Shown here one piece after another: positions 16,807 through 26,149 of a stretch of 64,000 nt of DNA (the first letter of the stretch is position 1; each line of letters opens with the position of its first letter). Made by a program: the position numbers and the translations under genes. The stretch comes from Autumnicola tepida (GTDB lineage: Bacteria; Bacteroidota; Bacteroidia; Flavobacteriales; Flavobacteriaceae). The notes beneath the pieces were generated by a model. It saw only the letters and a list, made by a program, of their open reading frames with translations. It made no database searches and was not told where the DNA came from. The DNA is taken from assembly GCF_031846485.1 (NCBI RefSeq), contig NZ_JAVRHQ010000012.1:1-64000 (forward strand), written 5' to 3'.

Positions 16807-17691
16807 ATGAAAATAGGGATTTACGGACAGTTTTATCATGCCAATGCAGGAAAATACATAGGGCAGCTTCTGGAATTGCTTGACAGGGAGAATATTGAAG
16901 TAATTATTGAAGAAAACTTTCTTGATCTCATTAATAAGAATGAAACCATCACCAAAGAATACAACCATTTTCGCACTTTCGAGGAACTGGACAATTCTTA
17001 CGACCTGTTTTTTTGCATAGGCGGGGATGGCACCATTCTTAAGTCCATAAACTACATAAGAAATCTTGACATCCCAATTCTGGGGATAAACACCGGTAGA
17101 TTAGGTTTTCTCGCCACTATTCAAAAAGAGGAAATTGAAACCACCATCCACAGCATTCTTAAAAAAGAATATAGTGTTTCTGAAAGAAGCCTCCTGCAAA
17201 TTTCCACTAATCCTGATAATGGCGACGGCCTTTTTGGGCATGTAGCCCTAAATGAAATTGCCGTAAGCCGCAAGAACACCACTTCTATGATTACAGTAGA
17301 TACCTGGCTGGACGACCAGTATCTTACCTCTTACTGGGCAGATGGGGTTATAATCTCCACCCCTACCGGCTCCACAGGTTATTCCTTAAGCTGCGGCGGC
17401 CCGGTTATAACTCCAAACGTGAGTTCCCTGATAATCACACCCATCGCGCCTCATAACCTTAATGCGCGCCCATTGGTAATAAAGGACAACACAAAAATAA
17501 AGATGAAGGTTTCGGGAAGGGAAAAATCTTACCTGGTCTCTATGGATTCCCGCATTGCCACTTTAACCAACGAGACAGAGATCACCATAGAAAAAGCACC
17601 TTACGCTATTAAAATTGTGGAATTGCATGGCGACAGCTTTTTAAAAACACTTCGTAAAAAGCTGCTTTGGGGAGAAGATAAGCGCAACTAA
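16807..17691 (+). CDS. nadK: NAD kinase
   Basis: A 294-residue enzyme that phosphorylates NAD to NADP. The catalytic GGDGT motif is at residues 72-76. The conserved NTGRLGFLAT segment, NEIAVSRKN and the C-terminal block DGVIISTPTGSTGYSLS are all present. Length is normal. It is third-party housekeeping within an envelope cluster. About 100 bases follow before the next gene, containing a promoter candidate. Confidence 0.97.
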   Translation: MKIGIYGQFYHANAGKYIGQLLELLDRENIEVIIEENFLDLINKNETITKEYNHFRTFEELDNSYDLFFCIGGDGTILKSINYIRNLDIPILGINTGRLGFLATIQKEEIETTIHSILKKEYSVSERSLLQISTNPDNGDGLFGHVALNEIAVSRKNTTSMITVDTWLDDQYLTSYWADGVIISTPTGSTGYSLSCGGPVITPNVSSLIITPIAPHNLNARPLVIKDNTKIKMKVSGREKSYLVSMDSRIATLTNETEITIEKAPYAIKIVELHGDSFLKTLRKKLLWGEDKRN

Positions 17692-17744
17692 GCAATAAAA
17701 AGTTTCAAATTGTGTTAATGACTATGTACAAAAATGCTCAAATT

Positions 17745-17774
17745 ATTGTGGAGCAAACATAATTGTTATATTTG
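17745..17774 (+). promoter_or_regulatory. Promoter of the DUF6089-uppS-bamA unit
   Basis: ATTG (17745-17748) and TATATTTG (17767-17774) are separated by 18 bases. The -7 box is an exact match and the -33 box is partial. The next ATG follows 17 bases after the box. Confidence 0.55.
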
Positions 17775-17791
17775 CAAACTTTTAAAAACCT

Positions 17792-18490
17792 ATGAAGCAC
17801 CTACTTGCTTTTGTCTTTATGGTAATTGCCACCACCTCCTATTCCCAAACTTTTGAGGTTGGGCCCTTTATTGGTGGTGCCAATTACATAGGAGATGTAG
17901 GGAAATCTAACTTTATAAATCCCAACACTTTGGTAGGAGGAGCATTATTTAAATGGAACAGAAGCCCCAGGCATTCCTGGAGACTCTCCCTGTTATATGC
18001 ACAAATAGCCGCAGATGATGCCAATTCTAACGACACCAGGAGACAACAGCGTGGTTATTCTTTTGAAAATTCCATTGCGGAAGCTTCTTTGGGAATAGAA
18101 TTTAACTTCTTCGAATTTGATCTTCATGCAGGGACACCTCAAAATTCCCCATATATCTATACCGGTCTAACCTATTTTAGGGCCGACCATATGTACCTTA
18201 AAAACGGCCGCGCAGGCAACCTTGTAAATGAAGGTTCGAACTGGGAATTTGCCATTCCCATGGTGTTCGGCTATAAAGAAACCATCACTGAACATATTGT
18301 GGGAGCATTAGAAATTGGTGCACGCTATACCTTTACAGACAACCTGGACGGCAGCTGGCCGGAAGAATTATTGGGAAGAAGAGATCCTCCTATTGAATTT
18401 GGGAACAGGAATACCTCAGATTGGTACGTTTTTACAGGTGTAAGCCTGACATTTAACTTTGGAAGAAAACCTTGTTATTGCAATTTATAG
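17792..18490 (+). CDS. DUF6089-family outer membrane beta-barrel
   Basis: A 232-residue exported protein with a signal peptide ending in TTSYSQ. The body is a series of amphipathic strands with glycine and aromatic residues (EVGPFIGGANYIGDVG..., ...VFTGVSLTFNFG), typical of an eight-strand-class outer membrane barrel. I place it in the DUF6089 family, which in this phylum is found directly before uppS. The short tail after the last strand contains two cysteines (KPCYCNL). The function is unknown. Its stop touches the ATG of uppS with no gap, so a role in envelope biogenesis is suggested by context. Confidence 0.8.
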   Translation: MKHLLAFVFMVIATTSYSQTFEVGPFIGGANYIGDVGKSNFINPNTLVGGALFKWNRSPRHSWRLSLLYAQIAADDANSNDTRRQQRGYSFENSIAEASLGIEFNFFEFDLHAGTPQNSPYIYTGLTYFRADHMYLKNGRAGNLVNEGSNWEFAIPMVFGYKETITEHIVGALEIGARYTFTDNLDGSWPEELLGRRDPPIEFGNRNTSDWYVFTGVSLTFNFGRKPCYCNL

Positions 18491-19231
18491 ATGGCCTTTA
18501 AAGAGAAAATAAACACCAAAAAATTACCCAGGCACATTGCTGTGATCATGGATGGTAATGGTCGTTGGGCCAAACAAAAAGGGTTTCTTAGAGCTGTAGG
18601 ACATGAAGAAGGCACTACCGCGGTAAGGGATGTGGTAGAAGGTTGTGCCGAGATAGGAGTTGAAAACCTTAGCCTTTACGCCTTTTCTACTGAAAACTGG
18701 AACCGCCCTAAGCTGGAGGTGGACACCCTAATGAGGCTCCTGGTATCTTCCCTGCGGAAAGAAATAAAGACCCTTCAGGACAATAATATCCGCCTGAACG
18801 CGATAGGTAACCTGGAAACCCTTCCGAAGAAAGCCCGGAAAGAACTGAAAGAAGTCATAGAAAAAACAGCTTCCAATAAAAGGATGGTGCTTACCCTTGC
18901 GCTAAGCTACGGGTCCCGGGAAGAGTTAACCCATTGCGTTAAATCCATTAGCGATAAAGTTAAAAATAAGGAATTATCTATTGATGCTATTGATGAATCG
19001 GTTATTAATGAGCATCTTTACACCCGCAATTTACCAGATGTGGATCTGCTAATTAGAACAAGCGGGGAGCAGCGTATAAGCAATTTCCTGCTATGGCAAA
19101 TTGCTTATGCCGAATTATATTTTACAAGCATTTTATGGCCAGATTTTAGAAAAGAAAACCTTTTTGAAGCCATTTACAATTATCAAAACAGAGAACGAAG
19201 ATTTGGAAAAACTAGTGAGCAACTCGGTTAA
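18491..19231 (+). CDS. uppS: Isoprenyl transferase (undecaprenyl diphosphate synthase)
   Basis: A 246-residue cis-prenyltransferase that makes the C55 lipid carrier for peptidoglycan and surface polysaccharides. The substrate motif HIAVIMDGNGRWAK has the essential Asp21. YAFSTENWNRP, the LIRTSGEQRISNFLLWQ block and WPDF near the end are all characteristic. The length is normal. The 3' end overlaps the likely start of bamA by 29 bases, so translation of the two may be coupled. Confidence 0.97.
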   Translation: MAFKEKINTKKLPRHIAVIMDGNGRWAKQKGFLRAVGHEEGTTAVRDVVEGCAEIGVENLSLYAFSTENWNRPKLEVDTLMRLLVSSLRKEIKTLQDNNIRLNAIGNLETLPKKARKELKEVIEKTASNKRMVLTLALSYGSREELTHCVKSISDKVKNKELSIDAIDESVINEHLYTRNLPDVDLLIRTSGEQRISNFLLWQIAYAELYFTSILWPDFRKENLFEAIYNYQNRERRFGKTSEQLG

Positions 19232-21863
19232 TGCATTCACCATAAACAGGGCCCTGGCTCTTTTAGCATTCATTTTTACACTCAGCATACCCACACAAGC
19301 TCAGGATTTACCTCTTGCCAATGGCGAAAAATATGTAATTGGCGATATAACAGTTACCGGAAACACCTCTTTTAACGAGCAGACCATCATCGCTTACACC
19401 GGCCTAAGGGAAGGGGAAGAAATTTATATCCCCGGGCAGCGCTTAAGTAAAATTGTACAAAAGCTTTGGGATATCGGCAGCTTTAGCGATATCAATTTTT
19501 ACATCACCAATGTTGAAGGAAATGTTGCAGATCTTGAACTTGAAGTTCAGGAAGTTCCACAATTGGCCAATGCCCGCATCCAGGGGATTAAAAAGAAAAG
19601 GGAAAAGGAAGAACTCGTTTCAGAAAACAACCTTACCACCGGCACCAAGGTCACCGAGAATCTTGTTACCACTACCAAAAACTACATAGAAAATAAGTAC
19701 AAAAAAGAAGGTTATTTAAATACAAAGGTAGCCATAAACACCATTCCTGTTGAAGACAGCACCAATGCAAACAAGGTGAATATGGTAGTGAATGTAGACC
19801 GGGGGGACCGGGTAAAAATAGATGAAATTGAGTTTACAGGAAACGAAGAATTTTCAGACGCCAAGCTAAGGCGCAATATGAAAAACACCAAACAGAAGAA
19901 TTTATTCCGCTTCTGGAAAAGGTCAAAATTCGTAAGGGACGATTACCAGGAAGACAAGGTTTCTGTGATAGATAAATATAAAGAAAGTGGTTTCAGGGAC
20001 GCCAGAATTGTTTCAGACACGCTTATTAAAAAAGATGATGGAGACATTGCCCTGGAACTTGAAGTTGAAGAAGGAGATCGCTATTACATAGGTGACATTG
20101 AATTTATAGGAAACAGCGTTTATACCGATGAACAGCTGGCAAGGATCTTCGGAATAAAAAAAGGAGATGTTTATAACGGAGTATTGCTGGATAAAAGGAT
20201 AATGGACAACACCAAACCTGATGCACAGGATTTAACCAACCTTTACCAGAACAACGGCTATCTTTTCTCTAATATTAACCTGGTGGAAACCAATGTTGAA
20301 AATGATACCATAGATTTTGAAGTAAGGATCACCGAAGGAAAAGAAGCTTATTTTGATGAAATCCGCGTAACCGGAAATGACCGTACAAAAGATCATGTGA
20401 TTTACAGGGAACTGCTGACCAAGCCCGGCCAGAAATACAGCAAAGCCAATGTTATTGCCACTATAAGGGAATTAGGCCAGCTTGGCTTTTTTGACGCGGA
20501 ACAACTGGAACCACAGTTTATAGATCCAAATCCAAATACAGGGACACTGGACCTGGAATATTCTGTAGTGGAATCGGGCGCGAGCCAGATTGAGCTGCAG
20601 GGAGGTTACGGTGGAGGTGGCTTTATTGGTACCCTGGGCCTATCTTTTAATAACTTCTCTTTAAGCGGAATTTTTGATAAAGACGCTTACAGACCCGTGC
20701 CTATGGGAGACGGGCAAAGCCTGTCTTTAAGAGCGCAGGCCAGTACATATTACCAAACTTACAGCCTTTCTTTTCGCGAACCCTGGCTGGGAGGCGTAAA
20801 ACCAGTCAGTTTTTCAACTTCCTTTAGCTACACCCGCCAATTCCTTTTTGATTATGTAAACAGGGAAGCTGACAAAGACCGGAGTTTTGATATCCTTGGA
20901 GTAAGCGTGGGACTGGCAAAGCGCCTTAGCGTACCAGACAGGTACATGACTGTATCCCACGCCGTTGGTTTCCAGAGATATGAACTTAATAATTACAACA
21001 CCGGATTGTTTACTTTTGGAGACGGTTATTCTAACAACCTTACCTACACCTTTGGCTTAACGAGGGATAATACTTATACCAATCCTGTATTCCCAATAGG
21101 AGGTTCTCAATTTCGTTTAACTGCCAAATTTACACCTCCTTACTCCTTGTGGAATGGAGTTGATTATGAAAATTTAGGAGAGCAAAGGGAATTCCAACTG
21201 GAAGACGAAAACGGTAATCTTATTGACCAAACCGGGGCAAGGGTAAGCCCGGAAAATGCAGTTCCGGACCAGAGTAAAATAGACCAGGAAAAATTCAAGT
21301 GGCTTGAATTCTATAAGGTGAAATTCAACGGAACCTGGTACACTACTTTAGCAAATTTCGGCACCAATAAAAATCTTGTGCTTCGCACCAACGCCGAATA
21401 TGGTTTCCTTGGTGCTTATAATAATGATCGTGGCGTGCCTCCTTTTGAACGTTTTTACCTTGGAGGAGACGGCCTTGGCGCTTACAGTCTTGACGGTAGG
21501 GAAACCATCCAGTTAAGAGGTTATCCAAACCAGTCTGTTGTGCCAATAGACAGGGCTACAGGAGCGACCGATGACGGGGCAACGATCTACAACAAATATT
21601 CCCTGGAACTACGGTTCCCGATTACTCTTAAACAATCGGCGTCTATCTATGCATTGTCCTTTTTAGAAGGAGGAGCTTCTTATGACAATTTCAGGGATTT
21701 TAACCCATTTCAGCTTAACAGATCGGCCGGGGCCGGAATAAGGATTTTTATGCCGATGTTTGGATTATTGGGAATTGACTTTGGATATGGATTTGATCCA
21801 ATTGTAGGCCAACCAGGGCCTAATGGATGGGAAACCCACTTTATCCTGAACCAGCAATTTTAA
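19203..21863 (+). CDS. bamA: Outer membrane protein assembly factor BamA
   Basis: The central subunit of the machine that inserts beta-barrels into the outer membrane. A signal peptide ending in SIPTQAQ is followed by about five POTRA repeats (roughly residues 45-430, with repeats such as IEFIGNSVYTDEQLARIFGIKKGDVY) and a 16-strand barrel ending in the aromatic HFILNQQF. The in-frame ATG at 19101 would overlap uppS by 131 bases and put 34 odd residues before the signal peptide, so TTG 19203 (MEKLVSNSVN...) or GTG 19215 is more likely. From 19203 the product has 886 residues. The two periplasmic chaperone genes for the same pathway follow directly. Confidence 0.95.
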   Translation: MEKLVSNSVNAFTINRALALLAFIFTLSIPTQAQDLPLANGEKYVIGDITVTGNTSFNEQTIIAYTGLREGEEIYIPGQRLSKIVQKLWDIGSFSDINFYITNVEGNVADLELEVQEVPQLANARIQGIKKKREKEELVSENNLTTGTKVTENLVTTTKNYIENKYKKEGYLNTKVAINTIPVEDSTNANKVNMVVNVDRGDRVKIDEIEFTGNEEFSDAKLRRNMKNTKQKNLFRFWKRSKFVRDDYQEDKVSVIDKYKESGFRDARIVSDTLIKKDDGDIALELEVEEGDRYYIGDIEFIGNSVYTDEQLARIFGIKKGDVYNGVLLDKRIMDNTKPDAQDLTNLYQNNGYLFSNINLVETNVENDTIDFEVRITEGKEAYFDEIRVTGNDRTKDHVIYRELLTKPGQKYSKANVIATIRELGQLGFFDAEQLEPQFIDPNPNTGTLDLEYSVVESGASQIELQGGYGGGGFIGTLGLSFNNFSLSGIFDKDAYRPVPMGDGQSLSLRAQASTYYQTYSLSFREPWLGGVKPVSFSTSFSYTRQFLFDYVNREADKDRSFDILGVSVGLAKRLSVPDRYMTVSHAVGFQRYELNNYNTGLFTFGDGYSNNLTYTFGLTRDNTYTNPVFPIGGSQFRLTAKFTPPYSLWNGVDYENLGEQREFQLEDENGNLIDQTGARVSPENAVPDQSKIDQEKFKWLEFYKVKFNGTWYTTLANFGTNKNLVLRTNAEYGFLGAYNNDRGVPPFERFYLGGDGLGAYSLDGRETIQLRGYPNQSVVPIDRATGATDDGATIYNKYSLELRFPITLKQSASIYALSFLEGGASYDNFRDFNPFQLNRSAGAGIRIFMPMFGLLGIDFGYGFDPIVGQPGPNGWETHFILNQQF

Positions 21864-21892
21864 TTTGGCACGGTATTTTCTATATTCGAAAT

Positions 21893-22699
21893 ATGAAAGG
21901 TAAAATTTTAATATTTACATTTCTAACCGCAATTTTTGGATGGAGTGCCACGGCGCAAAAATCTTTTAGGGTTGGTTACGTAGATATGGAATATATACTG
22001 GAAAATGTACCTCAATATCAGCAGGCTTCGTCGCAATTAGACGCAAAAGTCCAGGAATGGAGAAAGGAAGTTGAAGAAAAGAAACGCGCAATTGAGGACA
22101 TGAAAAATCAGTTAGAAAACGAAAGGGCACTTTTGACCAAAGAACTGATTGAGGAAAGGGAAGAAGAAATTGCTTACCAGGAAGAGCAGGCACTGGATTA
22201 CCAGCAAAAAAGGTTTGGCCCCAATGGTGATTACATGATTCAGAAGAAACAGCTTATAAGGCCAATCCAGGATCAGGTGTTTACTGCGGTTCAGGAAATA
22301 TCTGAAAACAGGAATCTGGACATGGTTTTTGACCGGACTGCCAATAATGGAATGATCTATGCCGACAGGCAATATGATATTAGCGACCAGGTTTTAAGAA
22401 GTATAAACCGCGCAGCCAACAGGAGGCAAATCGATTCCCGCGAAGGGCGGCAAGCTTTGGAAGCAGAAGAAAACCGAACTGTGGAGCAGGATGCCAAAAT
22501 AGCTGAAGAAAACCAGGAAGTACAGGAAAAAAGAAATGAAAGGGAAGCGCTACTGGCCGAAAGACAAAGACAGCGGGATTCTATAAAAGCAGCCAAACAA
22601 AAGGAACTTGAAGCCCGGCGTGCAAAGATAATTGAGGAACGCCAGCGCCGTATAGATTCCATAAGAGCTATAAGAGCACGAAAAGACACTATAAATTAA
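21893..22699 (+). CDS. OmpH/Skp-family periplasmic chaperone, long form
   Basis: A 268-residue exported coiled-coil protein. The signal peptide ends in SATAQ, and the Skp/OmpH domain (about residues 25-165) starts FRVGYVDMEYILENVPQYQQA and ends with the conserved DMVFDRTANNGMIYAD. An extra C-terminal tail of about 90 residues, rich in Glu, Arg and Gln, forms a charged coiled coil not present in E. coli Skp. It probably holds unfolded outer membrane proteins for BamA. ATG 21893 lies 29 bases after the bamA stop; an upstream ATG at 21827 would overlap bamA and spoil the signal peptide. Confidence 0.9.
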   Translation: MKGKILIFTFLTAIFGWSATAQKSFRVGYVDMEYILENVPQYQQASSQLDAKVQEWRKEVEEKKRAIEDMKNQLENERALLTKELIEEREEEIAYQEEQALDYQQKRFGPNGDYMIQKKQLIRPIQDQVFTAVQEISENRNLDMVFDRTANNGMIYADRQYDISDQVLRSINRAANRRQIDSREGRQALEAEENRTVEQDAKIAEENQEVQEKRNEREALLAERQRQRDSIKAAKQKELEARRAKIIEERQRRIDSIRAIRARKDTIN

Positions 22700-22740
22700 A
22701 ATTTAAACCTTAAATACTTAACACTTAATAACAATTGAAA

Positions 22741-23250
22741 ATGAAACAATTCAGAACACTTTTTATAGCTTTAGCATTGACCCTGGGAGCTACCGCTTTT
22801 ACTAATGCCCAAACCAAAGTTGCTCATATTGCGACTCAGGAACTGGTAGAGTCTATGCCCGCATATAATGATGCTATGACTCAGCTTGAAAAACTGGAGA
22901 AAACCTATGATGCTGAAATCAATGATATGTTGACTGAAGCTCAAAAAACAATGCAACGTTACCAGTCAGAAGTGGAAACTGTGACCGATGAAGAGAACCA
23001 GAAGCGTTCTCAGGAAATGCAAATGACTCAAAGAAGAATCCAGGAACACAGCCAGAAAGCAAGGCAGGAACTTCAGAAAAAGCAAAGTGACCTTATTGCC
23101 CCAATTATTGAAAAAGCCCGTCAGGCTATTCAAAAAGTAGCAAGAGCCAAAGGTTACGATTATGTTCTTGACTCAACTACTGGAACAGGTGTTATTCTTG
23201 CAGATGGATATGATCTTATGCCAGATGTAAAGAAGGAATTAGGAATTTAA
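22741..23250 (+). CDS. skp: OmpH/Skp-family periplasmic chaperone, short form
   Basis: A 169-residue paralogue of the previous gene. The signal peptide ends in FTNAQ, followed by TKVAHIATQELVESMPAYNDA, a long coiled coil and the closing YDYVLDSTTGTGVILADG. It is the usual size for Skp. Two Skp genes after bamA are normal in Bacteroidota and may divide substrates or form mixed trimers. The ATG at 22741 is used; a TTG two codons upstream is less likely. A strong terminator follows. Confidence 0.93.
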   Translation: MKQFRTLFIALALTLGATAFTNAQTKVAHIATQELVESMPAYNDAMTQLEKLEKTYDAEINDMLTEAQKTMQRYQSEVETVTDEENQKRSQEMQMTQRRIQEHSQKARQELQKKQSDLIAPIIEKARQAIQKVARAKGYDYVLDSTTGTGVILADGYDLMPDVKKELGI

Positions 23251-23274
23251 TTCTCCCCATTTATTAATAACTAC

Positions 23275-23305
23275 AAAAACTGCGCGCTAATACCGCGCAG
23301 TTTTT
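23275..23305 (+). terminator. Terminator after the bamA-skp cluster
   Basis: AAAAACTGCGCG pairs perfectly with CGCGCAGTTTTT around a seven-base loop and ends in T residues. The end overlaps a TATTTTTG box (23305-23312) that may drive murI. Confidence 0.9.
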
Positions 23306-23317
23306 ATTTTTGCAGTT

Positions 23318-24106
23318 ATGAGTATTCACCCAATAGGTATTTTTGACTCTGGTGTAGGCGGCACTTCTATCTGGAAAGAGGTTAATCAACTTCTTCCACA
23401 TGAAAAAACAATTTACCTGGCAGATAGTACCAATGCTCCTTATGGTGAAAAACCGGTAGAAGAGATTAGGCAGCTTAGTTTTAAAAATACTGAATACCTC
23501 CTTTCCCTTGGCTGTAAAATTATTATAGTAGCATGTAATACCGCCACCACAAATGCCATTCGTGAACTGAGAGCCAGTTATAGCCTCCCTTTTATAGGCA
23601 TAGAACCTGCTATAAAGCCCGCTGCTCTTAATTCTAAATCCAAAGCTATAGGCATACTTGCCACAAAAGGTACTTTGAGCAGCGCGCTTTTCTCACAGAC
23701 TTCAGGTTTATATGCCAATGACATTGATGTAATAGAAGTAGAAGGAAATGGCCTGGTGGAACTTATTGAAGGAGGAAAAAAAGATTCTGTGGAAACAGAA
23801 AAGCTATTGCAACGACTGTTACAACCCATGCTGCTAAAGAAGATAGATCACCTTGTGCTGGGCTGCAGTCATTATCCTTACCTCATCCCAGTCCTTAAGA
23901 AAATCCTTCCGGCAGATGTTCATATTATAGATTCCGGGGAAGCAGTGGCAAGGCAGACAAAAGCTGTTCTGGAAAAGAATAACCTATTGAATACTACGAC
24001 AGATTTTCCAGAGCCGCAATTCTTCAGCAATAAAAATCCCGCCATTCTAGAGGATATTATTGATTCTGAAGGAAATAAATATGCGGTTAATTTCCAGGAT
24101 TTTTAG
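23318..24106 (+). CDS. murI: Glutamate racemase
   Basis: A 262-residue cofactor-independent racemase that supplies D-glutamate for peptidoglycan. The N-terminal GIFDSGVGGTS motif (Asp10, Ser11) and both catalytic cysteines, Cys73 in VACNTATTNA and Cys183 in LGCSHYPYL, are visible. The length is normal. The stop overlaps the convergent porP/sprF stop by 4 bases. Confidence 0.97.
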   Translation: MSIHPIGIFDSGVGGTSIWKEVNQLLPHEKTIYLADSTNAPYGEKPVEEIRQLSFKNTEYLLSLGCKIIIVACNTATTNAIRELRASYSLPFIGIEPAIKPAALNSKSKAIGILATKGTLSSALFSQTSGLYANDIDVIEVEGNGLVELIEGGKKDSVETEKLLQRLLQPMLLKKIDHLVLGCSHYPYLIPVLKKILPADVHIIDSGEAVARQTKAVLEKNNLLNTTTDFPEPQFFSNKNPAILEDIIDSEGNKYAVNFQDF

Positions 24107-25164
24107 TTATTCACCGCAGGGCACTTACAGTCATAAGGTTTCCTGTTTTCACCAAAGTTATAACCAAGAGTAATCTGATGAAAACCATTATTGCTCAATA
24201 CCAGGGAATTCAGTTGATAGCTAAAAGTATATCCAACCAGGAAACGCTTGTAATTTACCCCTACAAAAGGCGTAATATAGCTTAATCTCTGGCTTTTAAC
24301 TTCAGTTCCGTTAGTAGTATATTCGGCACCTTCAAAGCTGTTCCGGTAGGAAATCCCACCCCAGGCCTGCCCAAAATTAACTTCTTTATATGCCTTCAGG
24401 TTAATATCAATGGATTTTTCAGCGGTCTGCTCCCTTAACTGGAATAAAAGTGAAGGTTCCAGGCTCCAGGATGGCCTGATATCTTCAAAAACGTATCCTG
24501 CGGAGAAAAGATATTTACGCTGGTTACTGGGCACTGCATCAGAATAAAACAGATCCCGTTTTACGGAAAGAATATTTTTGGCTGCAAAATGAGCGTAAAA
24601 ATTCATAAGATAATAAGAAACACCCAGATCCATATTTGCATAGAAATCGGATTCATTTCCGCCTATTAAAGGATCATACTGGCTAAAATTGCTTACATCC
24701 AGCCGGTGTTGAACAATTCCCGCGCTAACACCAAAGGATAACTGGTTTAGATTTACGGCATTCCTGGAGAACATAAGATGATAGGCAAAAGTGGCATAGG
24801 CGCCGCTTTTTGAGTAATTTCCATTACTGTCATTAAAAAGTATTCCACCTAATCCAACCTTATCCCCCACTCTGCCATTTACGCTTAAAGTTTGTAAGCT
24901 TGGCGCATCTTCCACCTCAAACCATTGTTGCCTTGCGGTAAGCCTTATCTGGTTAGTATTTGCGGCTCCTGCCATAGAGGGATGCAGCAAATAAAGATTA
25001 TCAGTAAGATAATCTGAATAAGTAGGAATAACTTCCTGTGCATCTACCGGAAGCACAAAATTGAACATTATCAGAAAAAAAATTAACCGAATTGTAAATG
25101 CTTTAAAACCAAGAAAAGAAAAACCTGCTGCCGCCCGGCAGCCTAAAAAATATTGAGTCCCCAT
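24103..25164 (-). CDS. PorP/SprF-family outer membrane protein (type IX secretion linked)
   Basis: A 353-residue outer membrane barrel of the PorP/SprF family, which partners cargo proteins of the type IX secretion system and gliding adhesins. The characteristic start of the mature protein is visible: signal peptide ending in VLPVDAQE, then IPTYSDYLTDNLYLLHPSMAGA and LTARQQWF, and later repeated barrel strands. The C-terminus has a CKC motif. ATG 25164 is chosen because the longer version (25239) overlaps the divergent nfu start. SprF genes usually lie beside a giant SprB-like adhesin; none is here, so this is an orphan copy. Confidence 0.9.
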   Translation of the reverse strand: MGTQYFLGCRAAAGFSFLGFKAFTIRLIFFLIMFNFVLPVDAQEVIPTYSDYLTDNLYLLHPSMAGAANTNQIRLTARQQWFEVEDAPSLQTLSVNGRVGDKVGLGGILFNDSNGNYSKSGAYATFAYHLMFSRNAVNLNQLSFGVSAGIVQHRLDVSNFSQYDPLIGGNESDFYANMDLGVSYYLMNFYAHFAAKNILSVKRDLFYSDAVPSNQRKYLFSAGYVFEDIRPSWSLEPSLLFQLREQTAEKSIDINLKAYKEVNFGQAWGGISYRNSFEGAEYTTNGTEVKSQRLSYITPFVGVNYKRFLVGYTFSYQLNSLVLSNNGFHQITLGYNFGENRKPYDCKCPAVNN

Positions 25165-25225
25165 ATGTGATGTAAATATATAGATTAGGTAACTTTTCTT
25201 TAGTATTTTTGCCAAAAATTTAGCC

Positions 25226-26149
25226 ATGAGTAACTTCAATATTAATATTCAGCATACCAATCAGCCAGCTATAGTAAAGTTTGAAGCTAATAAGTTTCTA
25301 ACACGCCATGAAAGCTATGAATTCAAAAACATAGATGAAGCTGCCGATTCCCCTTTAGCAAAACAATTATTTTACCTGCCTTTTGTGAAAACGGTTTATA
25401 TAGCTCAAAATTTCATAGCTGTTGAGAAATATGATATTGTCGCGTGGCCCGAAGTTGAAAAAGAAGTGGCTGAGCAAATTGAAAATTATCTGAATTCTGG
25501 TGGAGAAATCATAAAATCCAAAGAAGAAAAACCTAAGAATATCCCCGTTACGGTTTATGCTGAAAGTACGCCCAATCCCGCGGTTTTAAAATTTGTGACC
25601 AATAAGAAACTGGTGATCAATCCGGCGGAATTTAAAAATATTGATGAAGCCAAAGATGCCCCGCTTGCCCAAAAGCTTTTTCATTTCCCCTTTGTAAAAG
25701 AAATCTTTATTGATGAAAATTATGTTTCCATACAAAAATATGACATCGCGCAATGGGATGATGTAGCCATGGAACTAAGGGAATTTATTACCAATTTCTT
25801 ACAGGAAGGCAATGAGGTGATTTCTGCGGAAGCGGTAAGAGTAGCAGCAACCAAAAAAGAAGAAGAGCAAAAATCTGCCGAAACTAAGGTTGATATTAAC
25901 AAGATAGATGACACCTCCCGGGAAATAATGGCTATCCTGGATGAATACATTAAACCTGCGGTGGCCAGCGATGGCGGCAATATTCTCTTCGATTCTTACG
26001 ATCCTGATAATAAAATGGTAAAAGTAATACTTCAGGGCGCCTGCAGTGGTTGTCCTTCTTCTACCATGACTCTTAAGAACGGGATAGAAACCATGCTAAG
26101 GGATATGCTCAGGGATAAAGTACAAACTGTGGAAGCCATCAACGGATAA
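25226..26149 (+). CDS. nfu: Nfu-type iron-sulfur scaffold with duplicated N-terminal domain
   Basis: A 307-residue iron-sulfur cluster carrier. Two copies of the Nfu N-terminal domain lie in tandem (about residues 8-93 and 108-197), each with the pattern YEFKNIDEAADSPLAKQLFYLPFVK or its near copy EFKNIDEAKDAPLAQKLFHFPFVK. After a charged linker the NifU-type domain (about 230-305) carries GACSGCPSS with Cys273 and Cys276 for cluster binding. It should deliver clusters to apo-proteins in the cytoplasm. A TATTTTTG box is at 25204-25211. The 3' end of the gene contributes one arm of a 13-bp inverted repeat. Confidence 0.93.
   Translation: MSNFNINIQHTNQPAIVKFEANKFLTRHESYEFKNIDEAADSPLAKQLFYLPFVKTVYIAQNFIAVEKYDIVAWPEVEKEVAEQIENYLNSGGEIIKSKEEKPKNIPVTVYAESTPNPAVLKFVTNKKLVINPAEFKNIDEAKDAPLAQKLFHFPFVKEIFIDENYVSIQKYDIAQWDDVAMELREFITNFLQEGNEVISAEAVRVAATKKEEEQKSAETKVDINKIDDTSREIMAILDEYIKPAVASDGGNILFDSYDPDNKMVKVILQGACSGCPSSTMTLKNGIETMLRDMLRDKVQTVEAING

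Noticed and set aside
19101..19202. ATG 19101 as the start of BamA
   Set aside because: It would overlap uppS by 131 bases and put 34 non-signal residues before the signal peptide.
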